Source of the DNA: Thalassobium sp. R2A62
GTDB taxonomy: Bacteria; Pseudomonadota; Alphaproteobacteria; Rhodobacterales; Rhodobacteraceae
Length of the DNA stretch: 64,000 nucleotides
Assembly (NCBI RefSeq): GCF_000161835.1
Contig: NZ_GG697169.2
Coordinates: forward strand, 2,670,575-2,734,574
Reading direction: 5' to 3'
Part shown: in pieces, positions 34,585-46,737 of the stretch
Layout of the letters: every line of letters begins with the position of its first letter
How positions within the stretch are numbered: the first letter of the stretch is position 1
Translations under genes and position numbers: made by a program
Notes under the pieces: model-generated
What the model saw: only the letters and a program-made list of their open reading frames with translations
Told to the model about the DNA's origin: nothing
Databases searched by the model: none

Positions 34585-36348
34585 ATGCTCAAGGGCAAAT
34601 TCGACAAATCAAACCTTCCCAGCCGCCACGTGTCCGTTGGACCCTCGCGTGCGCCGCACCGGTCGTATTATTATGCGATGGGCATGACCGAAGAAGAGAT
34701 TGCACAGCCGTTGATCGGCGTCGCAACCTGCTGGAACGAAGCCGCCCCATGTAACATTGCGCTGAACCGTCAGGCTCAATCGGTGAAACTTGGCGTTAAA
34801 GCGGCCCATGGCTCGCCTCGTGAATTCACAACCATCACTGTCACCGACGGCATCGCGATGGGCCACGAAGGCATGCGGTCATCCTTGGCCAGCCGCGAGG
34901 CAATTGCTGACACGGTCGAGCTGACAATGCGCGGCCACTCGTATGACGCGCTGGTTGGTCTGGCCGGTTGTGACAAATCCCTGCCCGGTATGATGATGGC
35001 AATGGTCCGTCTCAACACGCCGTCCGTGTTCATCTATGGCGGATCGATCCTTCCGGGTCGCGCACCAGAAGGTGCCGATGTCCCTGCAGAATACGCTGAC
35101 CGTGATCTGACCGTTCAGGACATGTTTGAGGCTGTTGGCCGTCACCAAGCGGGCGGTCTCTCTGACACGGCTCTCGAAATACTCGAGCGTGTGGCTTGCC
35201 CATCTGCCGGCGCCTGTGGTGGCCAGTTTACCGCCAACACCATGGCTTGTGTGTCCGAGGCGATCGGCCTTGCGTTGCCACAGTCGTCGGGTGCCCCCGC
35301 GCCATACGAATCCCGTGACCAGTATTCGATCGCGTCTGGCGAAGCAGTGATGAACCTGCTCGAGAAAAACATTCGGGCCCGAGACGTCGTCACACTCGAG
35401 TCGCTGCAAAACGCGGCGCGCATCGTGGCCTGTACAGGTGGGTCGACCAATGCTGGTCTTCACTTACCAGCGATTGCCCACGAAGCTGGCATCAAATTCA
35501 CGCTCGAAGACGTCTGCGAAATTTTCCGTGACACGCCATACTTTGTTGATCTCAAGCCGGGTGGCCAATTCGTCGCCAAAGACCTCTACGAGGCAGGTGG
35601 CGTCATGGTTGTGATGAAAGAGCTGAACAAAGCAGGTCTTATCCATCGTGACTGCATGACCGCGACTGGCTATTCCATCGGCGAAGAGATCGAACGCATC
35701 GAGATCGAAGCAGACGGCACTGTTATTCACCCGATCGCCACTCCGCTGACCAAAACGGGCGGTGTTGTCGGCCTAAAGGGCAACCTTGCACCCGATGGGG
35801 CGATTGTTAAGGTCGCTGGCATGGACGAAGAGCAACAAGTCTTTTCCGGCCCTGCACGCGTTTTCGAATGCGAAGAAGACGCCTTTGCCGCCGTACAAGA
35901 GCGCGAATACAAAGAAGGCGAAGTCCTCGTCATCCGCAACGAAGGTGCTGCAGGCGGCCCTGGTATGCGCGAGATGTTGGCAACGACTGCCGCCCTGTCC
36001 GGTCAGGGCATGGGCAAAAAGGTAGCGCTTATCACTGATGGTCGCTTCTCTGGCGCGACACGCGGTTTCTGTGTTGGTCACGTTGGCCCAGAATCTGCGC
36101 ATGGCGGCCCGATTGCTCTGCTCGAAAATGGTGACTTGATCACCATCGACGCGCTGAAAGGCGAGATTTCGGTCGACCTGACGGATGAGGAACTGGCGGC
36201 ACGTCACGCAGCTTGGGCGGGCCCACGCGAAACGATGTATGCTTCGGGTGCGCTGTGGAAATACGCCCAGCTTGTTGGTCCGGCGCGGACCGGTGCAACC
36301 ACGCACCCCGGCGCCGAAGAAGAGCGTCACATCTATATGGACATCTAA
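34585..36348 (+). CDS. ilvD: Dihydroxy-acid dehydratase
   Basis: Dehydrates 2,3-dihydroxy-isovalerate and -methylvalerate to 2-oxo acids in valine and isoleucine synthesis. The iron-sulfur ligands are visible as [21 protein letters not shown] and [17 protein letters not shown]. It has 587 residues. A GAGGGAG ribosome site precedes the ATG. It is followed five bases later by a lipoprotein gene, so the two are probably cotranscribed. The C-terminal domain holds the conserved [14 protein letters not shown]. Confidence 0.97.
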   Translation: MLKGKFDKSNLPSRHVSVGPSRAPHRSYYYAMGMTEEEIAQPLIGVATCWNEAAPCNIALNRQAQSVKLGVKAAHGSPREFTTITVTDGIAMGHEGMRSSLASREAIADTVELTMRGHSYDALVGLAGCDKSLPGMMMAMVRLNTPSVFIYGGSILPGRAPEGADVPAEYADRDLTVQDMFEAVGRHQAGGLSDTALEILERVACPSAGACGGQFTANTMACVSEAIGLALPQSSGAPAPYESRDQYSIASGEAVMNLLEKNIRARDVVTLESLQNAARIVACTGGSTNAGLHLPAIAHEAGIKFTLEDVCEIFRDTPYFVDLKPGGQFVAKDLYEAGGVMVVMKELNKAGLIHRDCMTATGYSIGEEIERIEIEADGTVIHPIATPLTKTGGVVGLKGNLAPDGAIVKVAGMDEEQQVFSGPARVFECEEDAFAAVQEREYKEGEVLVIRNEGAAGGPGMREMLATTAALSGQGMGKKVALITDGRFSGATRGFCVGHVGPESAHGGPIALLENGDLITIDALKGEISVDLTDEELAARHAAWAGPRETMYASGALWKYAQLVGPARTGATTHPGAEEERHIYMDI

Positions 36349-36353
36349 CCATA

Positions 36354-37025
36354 ATGTTTCGTGTATTTGGTCGCCCCGCAGTTCTGGGGCTAGCAATCTT
36401 GGCTCTGACAGGGTGTGAAACCTTGTCAGAGATCCCAATCTTAGAAGCCGTGACTGCCCGCGTGTCTGGTTCCGTCGTGGGTGAACTTCCGGCCGACGGC
36501 ATCCGCCAGTTTTCTGTGCGCCGTGATGCGATCAATTTGGTTGGCCCGTCGGGCTACTGTATCGACACACCGTCCAGCAACGCACGTGGCGGGTTCGCAA
36601 TCTTTGCCAGCTGCGCCGTCGTGTCTCAGGCATCAGACCTCCCCAAAGTTGCGGGTGTTCTGACGGCTCAGGTCGGTGACGCAGACAGCGCCTTTGTCAC
36701 CGGTGCCGAAGCCGAGCTTGCCGATCTGATATCTTCGCCTGAAGGCGCGCAGACCCTGTCATCTGCCAACGACAACCGTGTCAAAGTCGGTGCGACCGAA
36801 GCAGGCGCAGGTGTGTTTTTTGTACAGATCACCGAAGAGGGCGGCAATATGCTCGACGGTGTGCAATCCACCAGTTGGCGTGCGTTTCTTGATCTCAAGG
36901 GGCGTGCGGTGACGCTGTCGGCACTCAGCCTGACGGATAATCCAATGACCGAAGAACAGGGTCTGGCTCTGCTCAAAGAGATGGTGACCTGCCTGCGCGC
37001 TGCGAATGTGACATCCGAAACCTGA
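36354..37025 (+). CDS. Lipoprotein downstream of ilvD
   Basis: 223 residues. The leader MFRVFGRPAVLGLAILALTGC ends in a lipobox, giving a lipidated Cys21. The mature part has no recognised enzyme motif; a Cys pair (GYCIDTPSS and ASCAVVSQ) may be disulfide-bonded. The C-terminal segment SLTDNPMTEEQGLALLKEMV resembles the ends of small periplasmic lipoproteins seen next to ilvD in Rhodobacterales. The start at 36354 is set by the leader; the longer frame reaches into ilvD. Confidence 0.72.
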   Translation: MFRVFGRPAVLGLAILALTGCETLSEIPILEAVTARVSGSVVGELPADGIRQFSVRRDAINLVGPSGYCIDTPSSNARGGFAIFASCAVVSQASDLPKVAGVLTAQVGDADSAFVTGAEAELADLISSPEGAQTLSSANDNRVKVGATEAGAGVFFVQITEEGGNMLDGVQSTSWRAFLDLKGRAVTLSALSLTDNPMTEEQGLALLKEMVTCLRAANVTSET

Positions 37026-37116
37026 CTGTTGTTTCTTTTTTGGAAACAGTTTCCCATCATTGTTCAATGGGCTAAACCTGTCTGAGTCGTTACTGTGCCC
37101 AAGGAACTGCCTTTTT

Positions 37117-37890
37117 ATGCGAGCCCCAAGTTCGAGATTGCTGGATAAACTCCTGCACCGACGGTTTTTGTCGCGTTGGGCGCGCGCGGCTCGGCGCGCC
37201 GACACGGCCGAGCTCAGCAAACTCCGCGTCCAGCGTCAGCGCGCGGGGCAGCTACGCCATCACCTTGATGAATTGATGTATGTCGCAGACAGCCGGCTCG
37301 CCTTGCCACGGATTGGCTTGAACGCATTTCAAAAACCTGGTGGCACCGATTGGTCATGGCGACCCGAGCTTTGGCGCGGCCCGCTTGTCCGCAAGGGTAT
37401 GTCGAGCGTTAAGAGCAAGCAAAAGATCGGCGGCGAAGTCAGCATCTTTCACGATTGCAAAATCTCTGAACTGACCCTGCGCCAGCTGCGCAACACCCGT
37501 GAAGAGGACCTCGCCCCCTTTGGTCTTCGCATGGACGTGTTTCGGTTTGATGGCTCGTTTCTCAGTCTTGTGCTCGACTTGCCCGAATCTGCAACTGTTG
37601 GCCTGCGCAAACGGCACCTCGTTCGGATGGACATGAAGATCGAGGTAGAAAAGCCGCTCGAAGTCTTTGTGCGCCTCAACATCAAACACGGCCCCAACAC
37701 CGAACAGGTCGTACGCGAAATCCCTCTGAACCAAGAAGAAGCGATGGTCGAATTTGACCTGGCGTATACCAAGCTGAACGAAAAGCGCGTCGATGCGATT
37801 TGGATCGATTTGATTTTTGAAGGCCCCGAAATGAATCAGGTCACGCTGCGCGACCTTACCTTTAGCCGCTATCCTCGCGCCGAGATTTAA
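37117..37890 (+). CDS. DUF6478 family protein
   Basis: 257 residues from the ATG at 37117 with AAGGA upstream. Strongly basic N-terminus (LLHRRFLSRWARAARRAD), then a beta-rich domain with WRPELWRGPLVRKGMSSV and DGSFLSLVLDLPESATVGLRKRHLVR. The pattern recalls DUF6478, which I associate with Rhodobacterales; the function is unknown. The next gene starts ten bases downstream, so the two probably function together. Confidence 0.72.
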   Translation: MRAPSSRLLDKLLHRRFLSRWARAARRADTAELSKLRVQRQRAGQLRHHLDELMYVADSRLALPRIGLNAFQKPGGTDWSWRPELWRGPLVRKGMSSVKSKQKIGGEVSIFHDCKISELTLRQLRNTREEDLAPFGLRMDVFRFDGSFLSLVLDLPESATVGLRKRHLVRMDMKIEVEKPLEVFVRLNIKHGPNTEQVVREIPLNQEEAMVEFDLAYTKLNEKRVDAIWIDLIFEGPEMNQVTLRDLTFSRYPRAEI

Positions 37891-37900
37891 GGACACTGTC

Positions 37901-38281
37901 ATGAACGATATCAGATTGACCGAGACCCGTCTCGCCTCTGGCATTTGGGAAGGTGTGATTTCCTATTCGGGCGAAGGCAATTTCCAACCCAGCGTAACGG
38001 TCACTCATCTAGAAACTCCCATCGACGGTGTTTCGGTCACCGAGGATCGCGACGCAGGTCATTGGTTGGTCCGTATCGAAATTCCGGTGGATACGATCAG
38101 CGATGGCGTCCAGACGTTTCTCATTCTTGATGATCGCGACGCGTCTATTCTGGGATCTTTTGCTCTGCTCGCGGGTGACGGCATGGCCGGAGATCTCCGT
38201 TCGGAAATGGATCTGCTGCGCGCTGAACTCGACATGCTGAAAAAGGCATTCCGCCGCCATTGCGTTGAAACCCTCGGCTAG
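37901..38281 (+). CDS. Hypothetical protein linked to DUF6478
   Basis: 126 residues. The first 95 are beta-strand rich (TRLASGIWEGVISYSGEGNFQP, HWLVRIEIPVDTISDGVQTFLI), and the last 30 form an amphipathic helix (RSEMDLLRAELDMLKKAFRRHCVETLG) that could be a short coiled coil. No family recognised. A ribosome site (AAGGACACTGTC then ATG) follows the DUF6478 stop closely. Confidence 0.68.
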   Translation: MNDIRLTETRLASGIWEGVISYSGEGNFQPSVTVTHLETPIDGVSVTEDRDAGHWLVRIEIPVDTISDGVQTFLILDDRDASILGSFALLAGDGMAGDLRSEMDLLRAELDMLKKAFRRHCVETLG

Positions 38282-38293
38282 ACCTCTGGGTGA

Positions 38294-41007
<2,714 letters not shown>

Positions 41008-41177
41008 GCGCTGATCCTAACCCGACCACTCAAAAACACCAAGAAACGGCTGTTTCACTGTTTCCGTGCCATAAACAATCCGCACAGAAACCGCCTTATC
41101 GTCTCAGAACCATCTCATTCCTGCCTGATTTGCCCCAGATACCCAACACTCAGAAAAGAGCAGTCAGAGGAGCGGCT

Positions 41178-42083
41178 ATGGATCGCCTCACGGAAATGGA
41201 AGCCTTCGCCACAGTTGTGGATCAAGGTGGATTTACAGACGCAGCGAAAAAGATGGGGATTTCGAAATCCGCCGTCTCCAAGCACGTCTCATCACTAGAA
41301 GCGCGTCTTGGTGCGCGCCTCTTGAACCGAACAACACGGCGCGTCAGCCCGACCGAAATCGGTTTGGCATACTACGACCGCGCCCGCCGCGTTTTGAATG
41401 ACGCTGGCGAGGCCGACAGTCTTGTCACCTCGATGCAATCGGCCCCATCCGGTCTGTTGCGCATCAGCGTGGCAACCGACTTTGGCGTCAATCACCTCAG
41501 CCCGACTTTGGGCGAGTTCTTGAATGAATTTCAGGATATCACCGTCAACATGGTGTTGAACAACCGCTATGTTGAACTGATCTCCGAAGGCTTTGACATG
41601 GCCATCCGCATCGGTGAACTCGAAGACAGCACATTGCGCGCTCGCAAGCTGACCGAGACGACCCGCCGCATGGTTGCAAGCCCAGAGTACTTTGAACAAT
41701 ACGGTCGTCCCGAGAAAATCGACGACCTGAACGAACACAAGCTTCTGCACTATTCGAACCAATCGAATGGCGCGGTATGGAAGCTGACAGCCCCCTCAGG
41801 TGAAAAACGCCAAGTGCGCACCGCAGGGTGGCTCACCGTTAACGACGGCCAGTCGCTGCTCAACGCGGCAACCAGCGGTCTAGGCATCGCCTACCTTCCG
41901 TCCTTCCTCTATGCTGACGCGCTCGAGCAGGGTCTGGTCGAAGAAGCGATCCCTGATCTGCCCGTCGAAACCCAAGGCATCTACGCGGTCTACCCCCCGG
42001 GTCGGTTTACCCAGCCCAAGGTCCGCGCCTTTATCGACTTCCTCGTCAACGCATTCGCGGAAAAGGGTCCCGACGTTTGGTGA
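41178..42083 (+). CDS. LysR-family transcriptional regulator
   Basis: 301 residues from the ATG at 41178, which has AGAGGAG close upstream; the longer frame from 40908 runs back into the divergent gene and is not used. Residues 1-60 are the LysR winged helix-turn-helix (MEAFATVVDQGGFTDAAKKMGISKSAVSKHVSSLE), and 90-300 the effector domain. The sequence is of the CrgA/PecT-like group. The target is unknown but may be the adjacent methyltransferase. Confidence 0.93.
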   Translation: MDRLTEMEAFATVVDQGGFTDAAKKMGISKSAVSKHVSSLEARLGARLLNRTTRRVSPTEIGLAYYDRARRVLNDAGEADSLVTSMQSAPSGLLRISVATDFGVNHLSPTLGEFLNEFQDITVNMVLNNRYVELISEGFDMAIRIGELEDSTLRARKLTETTRRMVASPEYFEQYGRPEKIDDLNEHKLLHYSNQSNGAVWKLTAPSGEKRQVRTAGWLTVNDGQSLLNAATSGLGIAYLPSFLYADALEQGLVEEAIPDLPVETQGIYAVYPPGRFTQPKVRAFIDFLVNAFAEKGPDVW

Positions 42084-42123
42084 CCCCCTGACGACCTCTT
42101 TTCGAAGATACTGCAAGCCCAAC

Positions 42124-42158
42124 TGGCGTGGACCCATACCGGTTCACGCCATTTTCTT
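42124..42158 (+). terminator. Rho-independent terminator after the LysR gene
   Basis: Stem TGGCGTG against CACGCCA, with an inner ACC/GGT extension across a small bulge, followed by a T-rich tail. Confidence 0.75.
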
Positions 42159-42169
42159 GTGCGCGCATG

Positions 42170-43096
42170 CTATTCGGTTGATGTGACAATCACTTCGACC
42201 CGCCGGTTCAGATCTCGGCCCTCTTGGGTCAGGTTCGTGGACAGTGGCGACAAATACCCCATGCCCTCGGCCTCCATCTGGCGACGAGGAATGCCATAGT
42301 CGCGGGTCAACCGATCCAGAACCGATGACGCACGCCGTTTGGACAACGCGATGTTGCCGTTCAATGGCCCCGAGCTGTCCGTGTGTCCGACCAGCGCGAT
42401 GGTCTTGTTCGGATTTGCGCTCAGGTATTCGGCCAACAGATCAAGCGATGCGAACGCGGCATCCCCCAAATTTGACGACCCGACCTGAAACGCCAGATCG
42501 CTGAGAACCACACGCCCATCCGTTTCCAATGCGGCGCCGAAATCATCTGGCACGGCCGCCGCATCTGTTCGGGCGACGGTTGCGCGGACAGCCGGTGCGC
42601 TGCTTTGTGCGACGGCGCTGCCTGACGGCCCAACACGGGTGACATCAACAAACCCACGGGTGCTGGTGCGGCTCACCATCAGGCTGACGACTTCGTCCCC
42701 CTTGCTGGTCGAAACATAGCGGAAATCGCCCAAATCCACGATCATTGCAGGGGCTGGCGACACATCGATCGCAAAGCGGAAATCAAACCCGCCACAGCCA
42801 TCCGTTTCGCATTCAAAGACAACATTGAACCCATCAGCCACCAGCTGTTCGCGCAGCGGTCCAATGATTTGTGCGGTCGTGATGCCAGGGGCGTCGATCA
42901 TCCATGCCTGACGGGTGACCTCGCCTGTGACCTCTCGCATCGGCACGGTGCTTTCGCCATAGGCGCCAATTGCAACGGAATGGCTGTCAGGGCTGCGCAC
43001 ATCGTTCAATGCGCGTGTGGCATTTGACGGGAACTCTAACGTCGCGGCCTGTGCCGCACCGCCCAAAATGCATGCTATGACAGCTGTGCGGATCAT
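42170..43096 (-). CDS. OmpA-family peptidoglycan-associated outer-membrane protein
   Basis: 308 residues with a Sec leader (MIRTAVIACILGGAAQA). The C-terminal OmpA-like domain (about 195-305) binds peptidoglycan: DLLAEYLSANPNKTIALVGHTDSSGPLNGNIALSKRRA holds the conserved Asp and the Arg that contact diaminopimelate. The N-terminal 180 residues have an ETDGCGGFDF disulfide candidate. The stop overlaps nothing, and the start overlaps the AhpD-like gene stop by four bases. Confidence 0.9.
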   Translation of the reverse strand: MIRTAVIACILGGAAQAATLEFPSNATRALNDVRSPDSHSVAIGAYGESTVPMREVTGEVTRQAWMIDAPGITTAQIIGPLREQLVADGFNVVFECETDGCGGFDFRFAIDVSPAPAMIVDLGDFRYVSTSKGDEVVSLMVSRTSTRGFVDVTRVGPSGSAVAQSSAPAVRATVARTDAAAVPDDFGAALETDGRVVLSDLAFQVGSSNLGDAAFASLDLLAEYLSANPNKTIALVGHTDSSGPLNGNIALSKRRASSVLDRLTRDYGIPRRQMEAEGMGYLSPLSTNLTQEGRDLNRRVEVIVTSTE

Positions 43097-43671
43097 GCTT
43101 TGAGCGTACGCGCCTGTGCGTGGTATTCGTCGTTGGGTCGCATGTCGATCGCACTGGCCACACGGTTGGTCATATTGAAAAAGCCAGCCACGCCCGCAAT
43201 GTCAAAAATGTCTCGGTCCGAAAAGCCGACCTGGCGCAGCGCTGCTCGGTCTGCCTCGTCAATCTCGGCGCTCGACGTTGTCATCTTGGCCGCGAAATCC
43301 AGCATCGCCCGCTGCCGCGCATCCAGATCGGCGACACGGTAATTCATCACCAACTGCTCGCCCAGTATTGGATCGCCCGACATCGCCCGCACGGCAGCAC
43401 CATGGGCCGTCAGGCAATAGAAACACTTGTTGATTGACGACACGACCACCGCGATCATCTCGCGCTCTAGCTTGGTGATGCCGCTGTCTGCCAGCATCAG
43501 ATCGTTATACATCCCCGTAAAGGCGTTCAGCTTGTCGATGTCAAAGGCATAGGATTTCAGAACATTTGGCACCATCCCCAGCTTGTCCTGACACACATCA
43601 AAGTATTTTTGCGTCGCCTCAGGCAGCGGGTCTACCATCGGTAAATCTAATGCGGTTGGTTGGTCGGTCAT
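43093..43671 (-). CDS. AhpD-like peroxidase-related protein (carboxymuconolactone decarboxylase family)
   Basis: 192 residues from ATG 43671. The helix with CFYCLTAHG contains the C-x2-C-x3-H redox motif of alkylhydroperoxidase AhpD-type proteins. It resembles the uncharacterised peroxidase-related enzyme group. It could reduce a peroxide using a thiol donor. Part of a tight minus-strand cluster with GNAT and CinA-like genes upstream and OmpA downstream. Confidence 0.88.
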   Translation of the reverse strand: MTDQPTALDLPMVDPLPEATQKYFDVCQDKLGMVPNVLKSYAFDIDKLNAFTGMYNDLMLADSGITKLEREMIAVVVSSINKCFYCLTAHGAAVRAMSGDPILGEQLVMNYRVADLDARQRAMLDFAAKMTTSSAEIDEADRAALRQVGFSDRDIFDIAGVAGFFNMTNRVASAIDMRPNDEYHAQARTLKA

Positions 43672-43675
43672 AGGT

Positions 43676-44413
43676 TCAGCCCTCAGGATGGAAACGGTAA
43701 TGATAGTGTCCCACAACCTGCATCCCGAGGGAAGCATAGAGCGCATTTGCACCGTCATTCTCGCGGGTGGTCACCAACGTGAACCACGCGGCCCCGTTCG
43801 CCTGTGCCCAACGTGCCGCTGCGCGCATCAGATGCCGCGCCAACCCCTTGCGCCGATGTGCGGGTGCAATCTCGACACAGTGGATCATCGCCGCATCCCC
43901 ATCGATACCGATATAGGCGGCACCCGCGGGTGCATCATTGGTGCGGCCCAATAACGTGACTTTGCGGCAGGTAGCCCGTTCCATGATGGCCACGCGGCCT
44001 GACCCGATGCCGCCCTCTGCCCAGACCTGACGCGATGCGGCGAGCGGTGGCCAAACCTCGAAACTTGTGACAGGCGGTACGTCGCCCAACAGCGCCTCAA
44101 CCGGTGCTGCATATAGGTTGACCGGATCTTTGATCAGGTAGCCGCGTGTGGCCAACCAACCGTCCAATGCGTCTTCGCCAGCGCGGATCATGAACAGCGG
44201 GGGTTGGTTCAATGCACGACACTTGGCTTCGGCCAAATCAATGTCTGTCTCGCGCGCTCCGCCATCATCAGTGGCCGCAGTCACACGGCTGCTTGGGCGA
44301 CCTTGGCCACCACCGCCGTCACGGATGGTCCAAGGTCCGGCCATCGCCGTCGCCGCAGGGGGCCATGTCGTCTCGATGATCTGATAGAGCCTTGTTTCGT
44401 CAGGCAGGGTCAT
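43676..44413 (-). CDS. GNAT-family N-acetyltransferase
   Basis: 245 residues. The acetyl-CoA-binding block is IAPAHRRKGLARHLMRAAARWAQANGA with the R/Q-x2-G-x-G/A pattern, and FTLVTTRENDGANALYASLGM completes motif B. The first 120 residues are an unrelated-looking N-terminal half, probably a second degenerate GNAT fold. The substrate is unknown. It overlaps the CinA-like gene stop by four bases. Confidence 0.85.
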   Translation of the reverse strand: MTLPDETRLYQIIETTWPPAATAMAGPWTIRDGGGGQGRPSSRVTAATDDGGARETDIDLAEAKCRALNQPPLFMIRAGEDALDGWLATRGYLIKDPVNLYAAPVEALLGDVPPVTSFEVWPPLAASRQVWAEGGIGSGRVAIMERATCRKVTLLGRTNDAPAGAAYIGIDGDAAMIHCVEIAPAHRRKGLARHLMRAAARWAQANGAAWFTLVTTRENDGANALYASLGMQVVGHYHYRFHPEG

Positions 44414-45132
44414 TCGGGGAATGCCGCTGCCAAATCCGTCATTGCGGCTGCGACCTGTGCGGCGTCTTGCCCCCGGATCACGATGTTTGAGCCAAACTTG
44501 CCGTCTTTTTGAAAGGGATAAGACCCGATCGACAGATCCGAATAGCGTTCGGCCAATTGACCCAACGGTCCCGCAATATCGCCCTCGCCCCTATTGATAC
44601 GCAAGGTGTCGCTGATCAACGGTGCACCGCCCGTCCAAAGGGGCAAAACAGTCTCTACCATGGCCTGAAATACCTTAGGCACACCGGCCATCACGTTCAC
44701 ATTTCCCAACGTAAAACCTGGTGCGATAGACACAGGGTTGTCGATCAGAACTGCGCCATCGGGAATACGCGCCATCCGTTGGCGCGCCTCATTGAACTCT
44801 TGGCCCTGCCGTTCGTAATGCGCACCCAACAATGCGGCTGCATCACCGCGCACACAGATGTTGGCGCCGAACGCCTCGGCAATACAATCGGCGGTGATAT
44901 CATCGTGGGTCGGGCCAATGCCGCCACTGCTGACCACATGATCGTAGGCCGCACTCAGCGCGCGCACCGCAGCCACGATCGCGGGCGCGTCATCAGACAC
45001 CACGCGGACCTCTTTTAGATCGATCCCCTTGGCCGTCAGTTCGTTTGCCAGATGATGCATGTTCGCATCGCGCGTCCGGCCTGACAAAATCTCGTCACCG
45101 ATTACCAACATCGCTGCTGTGGGGTTCGCCAT
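44410..45132 (-). CDS. CinA N-terminal-like / molybdopterin-binding domain protein
   Basis: 240 residues from ATG 45132. The MoCF-biosynthesis-type fold is marked by MLVIGDEILSGRTRDANMHHLA and VVSSGGIGPTHDDITADCIAEAFG. It has only the N-terminal COG1058 domain of CinA; the C-terminal nicotinamide-nucleotide amidase domain is absent, as is usual for stand-alone alphaproteobacterial members. It may hydrolyse ADP-ribose-type nucleotides. It is divergent from sfsA. Confidence 0.88.
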   Translation of the reverse strand: MANPTAAMLVIGDEILSGRTRDANMHHLANELTAKGIDLKEVRVVSDDAPAIVAAVRALSAAYDHVVSSGGIGPTHDDITADCIAEAFGANICVRGDAAALLGAHYERQGQEFNEARQRMARIPDGAVLIDNPVSIAPGFTLGNVNVMAGVPKVFQAMVETVLPLWTGGAPLISDTLRINRGEGDIAGPLGQLAERYSDLSIGSYPFQKDGKFGSNIVIRGQDAAQVAAAMTDLAAAFPE

Positions 45133-45174
45133 CACTCTTCTCCTTTGATCTCTCCTTGGGTATAGGTCCCGCCC

Positions 45175-45879
45175 ATGCGCTTTCAAACCCCTCTTGTGCC
45201 GGCGACGCTGATCCAGCGGTATAAACGGTTTCTAGCCGACATCCGTTTGGACGACGGGCACGAGGTCACAGCCCATTGTCCGAACCCCGGCTCGATGCTG
45301 GGCCTTCGCGACGCGGGCGCGCGCATTTGGGTAGAACCCAACGATGATCCCAAGAAAAAGCTGAAATTCGGCTGGCGTCTGTCCGAAACCGAACAGGGTC
45401 TGGTGGCCGTCGACACTGGCCTTGCCAATCGCATCGTCGCCGAGGCGTTGGCAGAGGGCTTTATTCCAGAGCTTGCCGCCTACACAAACGTTCGGCCCGA
45501 GGTGAGGTATTCTGGCAACTCGCGCATTGATTTTCTGCTGACAGGCGACGGTCTGCCCGATTGCTATGTCGAAGTGAAATCAGTCACGTTGCACCGCGCA
45601 GGCACGCTCGCTGAATTTCCTGACAGCAAAACCGCCCGCGGGGCCAAACACCTTGGTGATCTCTCGGCCATGGTTGATCAAGGTCACCGCGCGGTCATGC
45701 TCTATCTGGTGCAAAATATGGCCTGCGATCACATGACCCTTGCCGTAGATATCGACCCTGCCTATGCGGCCGCATATACCGCCGCCCGTGCGTCTGGCGT
45801 CGAGACGCTGTGTTATGACACGACCATCAGCACGGACGCCACGGCGCTGGGAAAACCGCTTGGCTTTACGGCCCCCTAG
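45175..45879 (+). CDS. sfsA: SfsA sugar fermentation stimulation protein
   Basis: 234 residues, normal length. The PD-(D/E)-x-K-like nuclease core is visible as SRIDFLLTGDGLPDCYVEVKSVTL, and the N-terminal OB-like part includes AHCPNPGSMLGL. SfsA has been described as a DNA-binding regulator of maltose genes, while its fold suggests a nuclease. It is 50 bases upstream of map on the same strand. Confidence 0.94.
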   Translation: MRFQTPLVPATLIQRYKRFLADIRLDDGHEVTAHCPNPGSMLGLRDAGARIWVEPNDDPKKKLKFGWRLSETEQGLVAVDTGLANRIVAEALAEGFIPELAAYTNVRPEVRYSGNSRIDFLLTGDGLPDCYVEVKSVTLHRAGTLAEFPDSKTARGAKHLGDLSAMVDQGHRAVMLYLVQNMACDHMTLAVDIDPAYAAAYTAARASGVETLCYDTTISTDATALGKPLGFTAP

Positions 45880-45930
45880 AACTCGTCTCAGTTCTGTCCT
45901 ATTTGTCTGGAAACCGCAGGAGTTCTACCC

Positions 45931-46737
45931 GTGACCGATCACAAAGGCCGCCTCACCAAAGACGGCATCCGCATCCACGATCCATCTGATTTCGCAGGTA
46001 TGCATGCCGCAGGTAAACTGGCGGCTGAAATCCTAGATGCGATGTTCCAACACGTGTTTCCGGGCCAATCCACCGCCGAGATCGACCGCGTTATTACGCA
46101 AATGGTCGACGACGCTGGCGCGAAATCTGCGACCATCGGATACAAAGGCTACAAGCACGCAAGCTGCATCAGCGTGAACCACGTGGTCTGTCACGGCATC
46201 CCTGGTGACAAGACGCTAAAAGATGGTGACATCCTGAACATCGACGTCACGGTTATCGTCGATGGCTGGTTTGGTGACACATCTCGTATGTATGTCGCGG
46301 GTAAACTGTCGCGGAAATCCGAACGCCTGATCCAGATTACTCACGACGCTTTGATGTTGGGGATCGAGGCCGCGCGCCCGGGCAATACCTTTGGCGATAT
46401 CGGTCACGCCATCCAAACCTATGCCGAGGCACAACGCACCTCTGTTGTCCGTGACTTTTGTGGCCACGGCTTGGGCCGCGTGTTCCATGCTCCGCCCAAC
46501 GTGCTGCACTATGGTCGCGCAGGGTCTGGGCCCGTTCTCGAAGAGGGCATGTTCTTTACAATCGAGCCTATGGTGAACCTTGGTCGCCCCGAGACGAAAA
46601 TTCTCGCGGATGACTGGACCGCTGTGACCCGTGACAAATCACTTTCGGCCCAATTCGAACACTCGATTGGCATCACCGCCGATGGGCCTGAGATTTTCAC
46701 GCTCTCGCCGAACGGTACTTTTCACCCGACGTACTAG
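45931..46737 (+). CDS. map: Methionine aminopeptidase, type I
   Basis: Removes the initiator methionine from new proteins. It has 268 residues, from a GTG start with CAGGAG upstream. Metal ligands Asp (NIDVTVIVDGWFGDTS), His (CGHGLGRVFH) and two Glu (FTIEPMVN and SAQFEHSIGIT) are in place. The substrate His lies in SVNHVVCHGIPG. It converges with the UdgX gene with a four-base overlap. Confidence 0.96.
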   Translation: MTDHKGRLTKDGIRIHDPSDFAGMHAAGKLAAEILDAMFQHVFPGQSTAEIDRVITQMVDDAGAKSATIGYKGYKHASCISVNHVVCHGIPGDKTLKDGDILNIDVTVIVDGWFGDTSRMYVAGKLSRKSERLIQITHDALMLGIEAARPGNTFGDIGHAIQTYAEAQRTSVVRDFCGHGLGRVFHAPPNVLHYGRAGSGPVLEEGMFFTIEPMVNLGRPETKILADDWTAVTRDKSLSAQFEHSIGITADGPEIFTLSPNGTFHPTY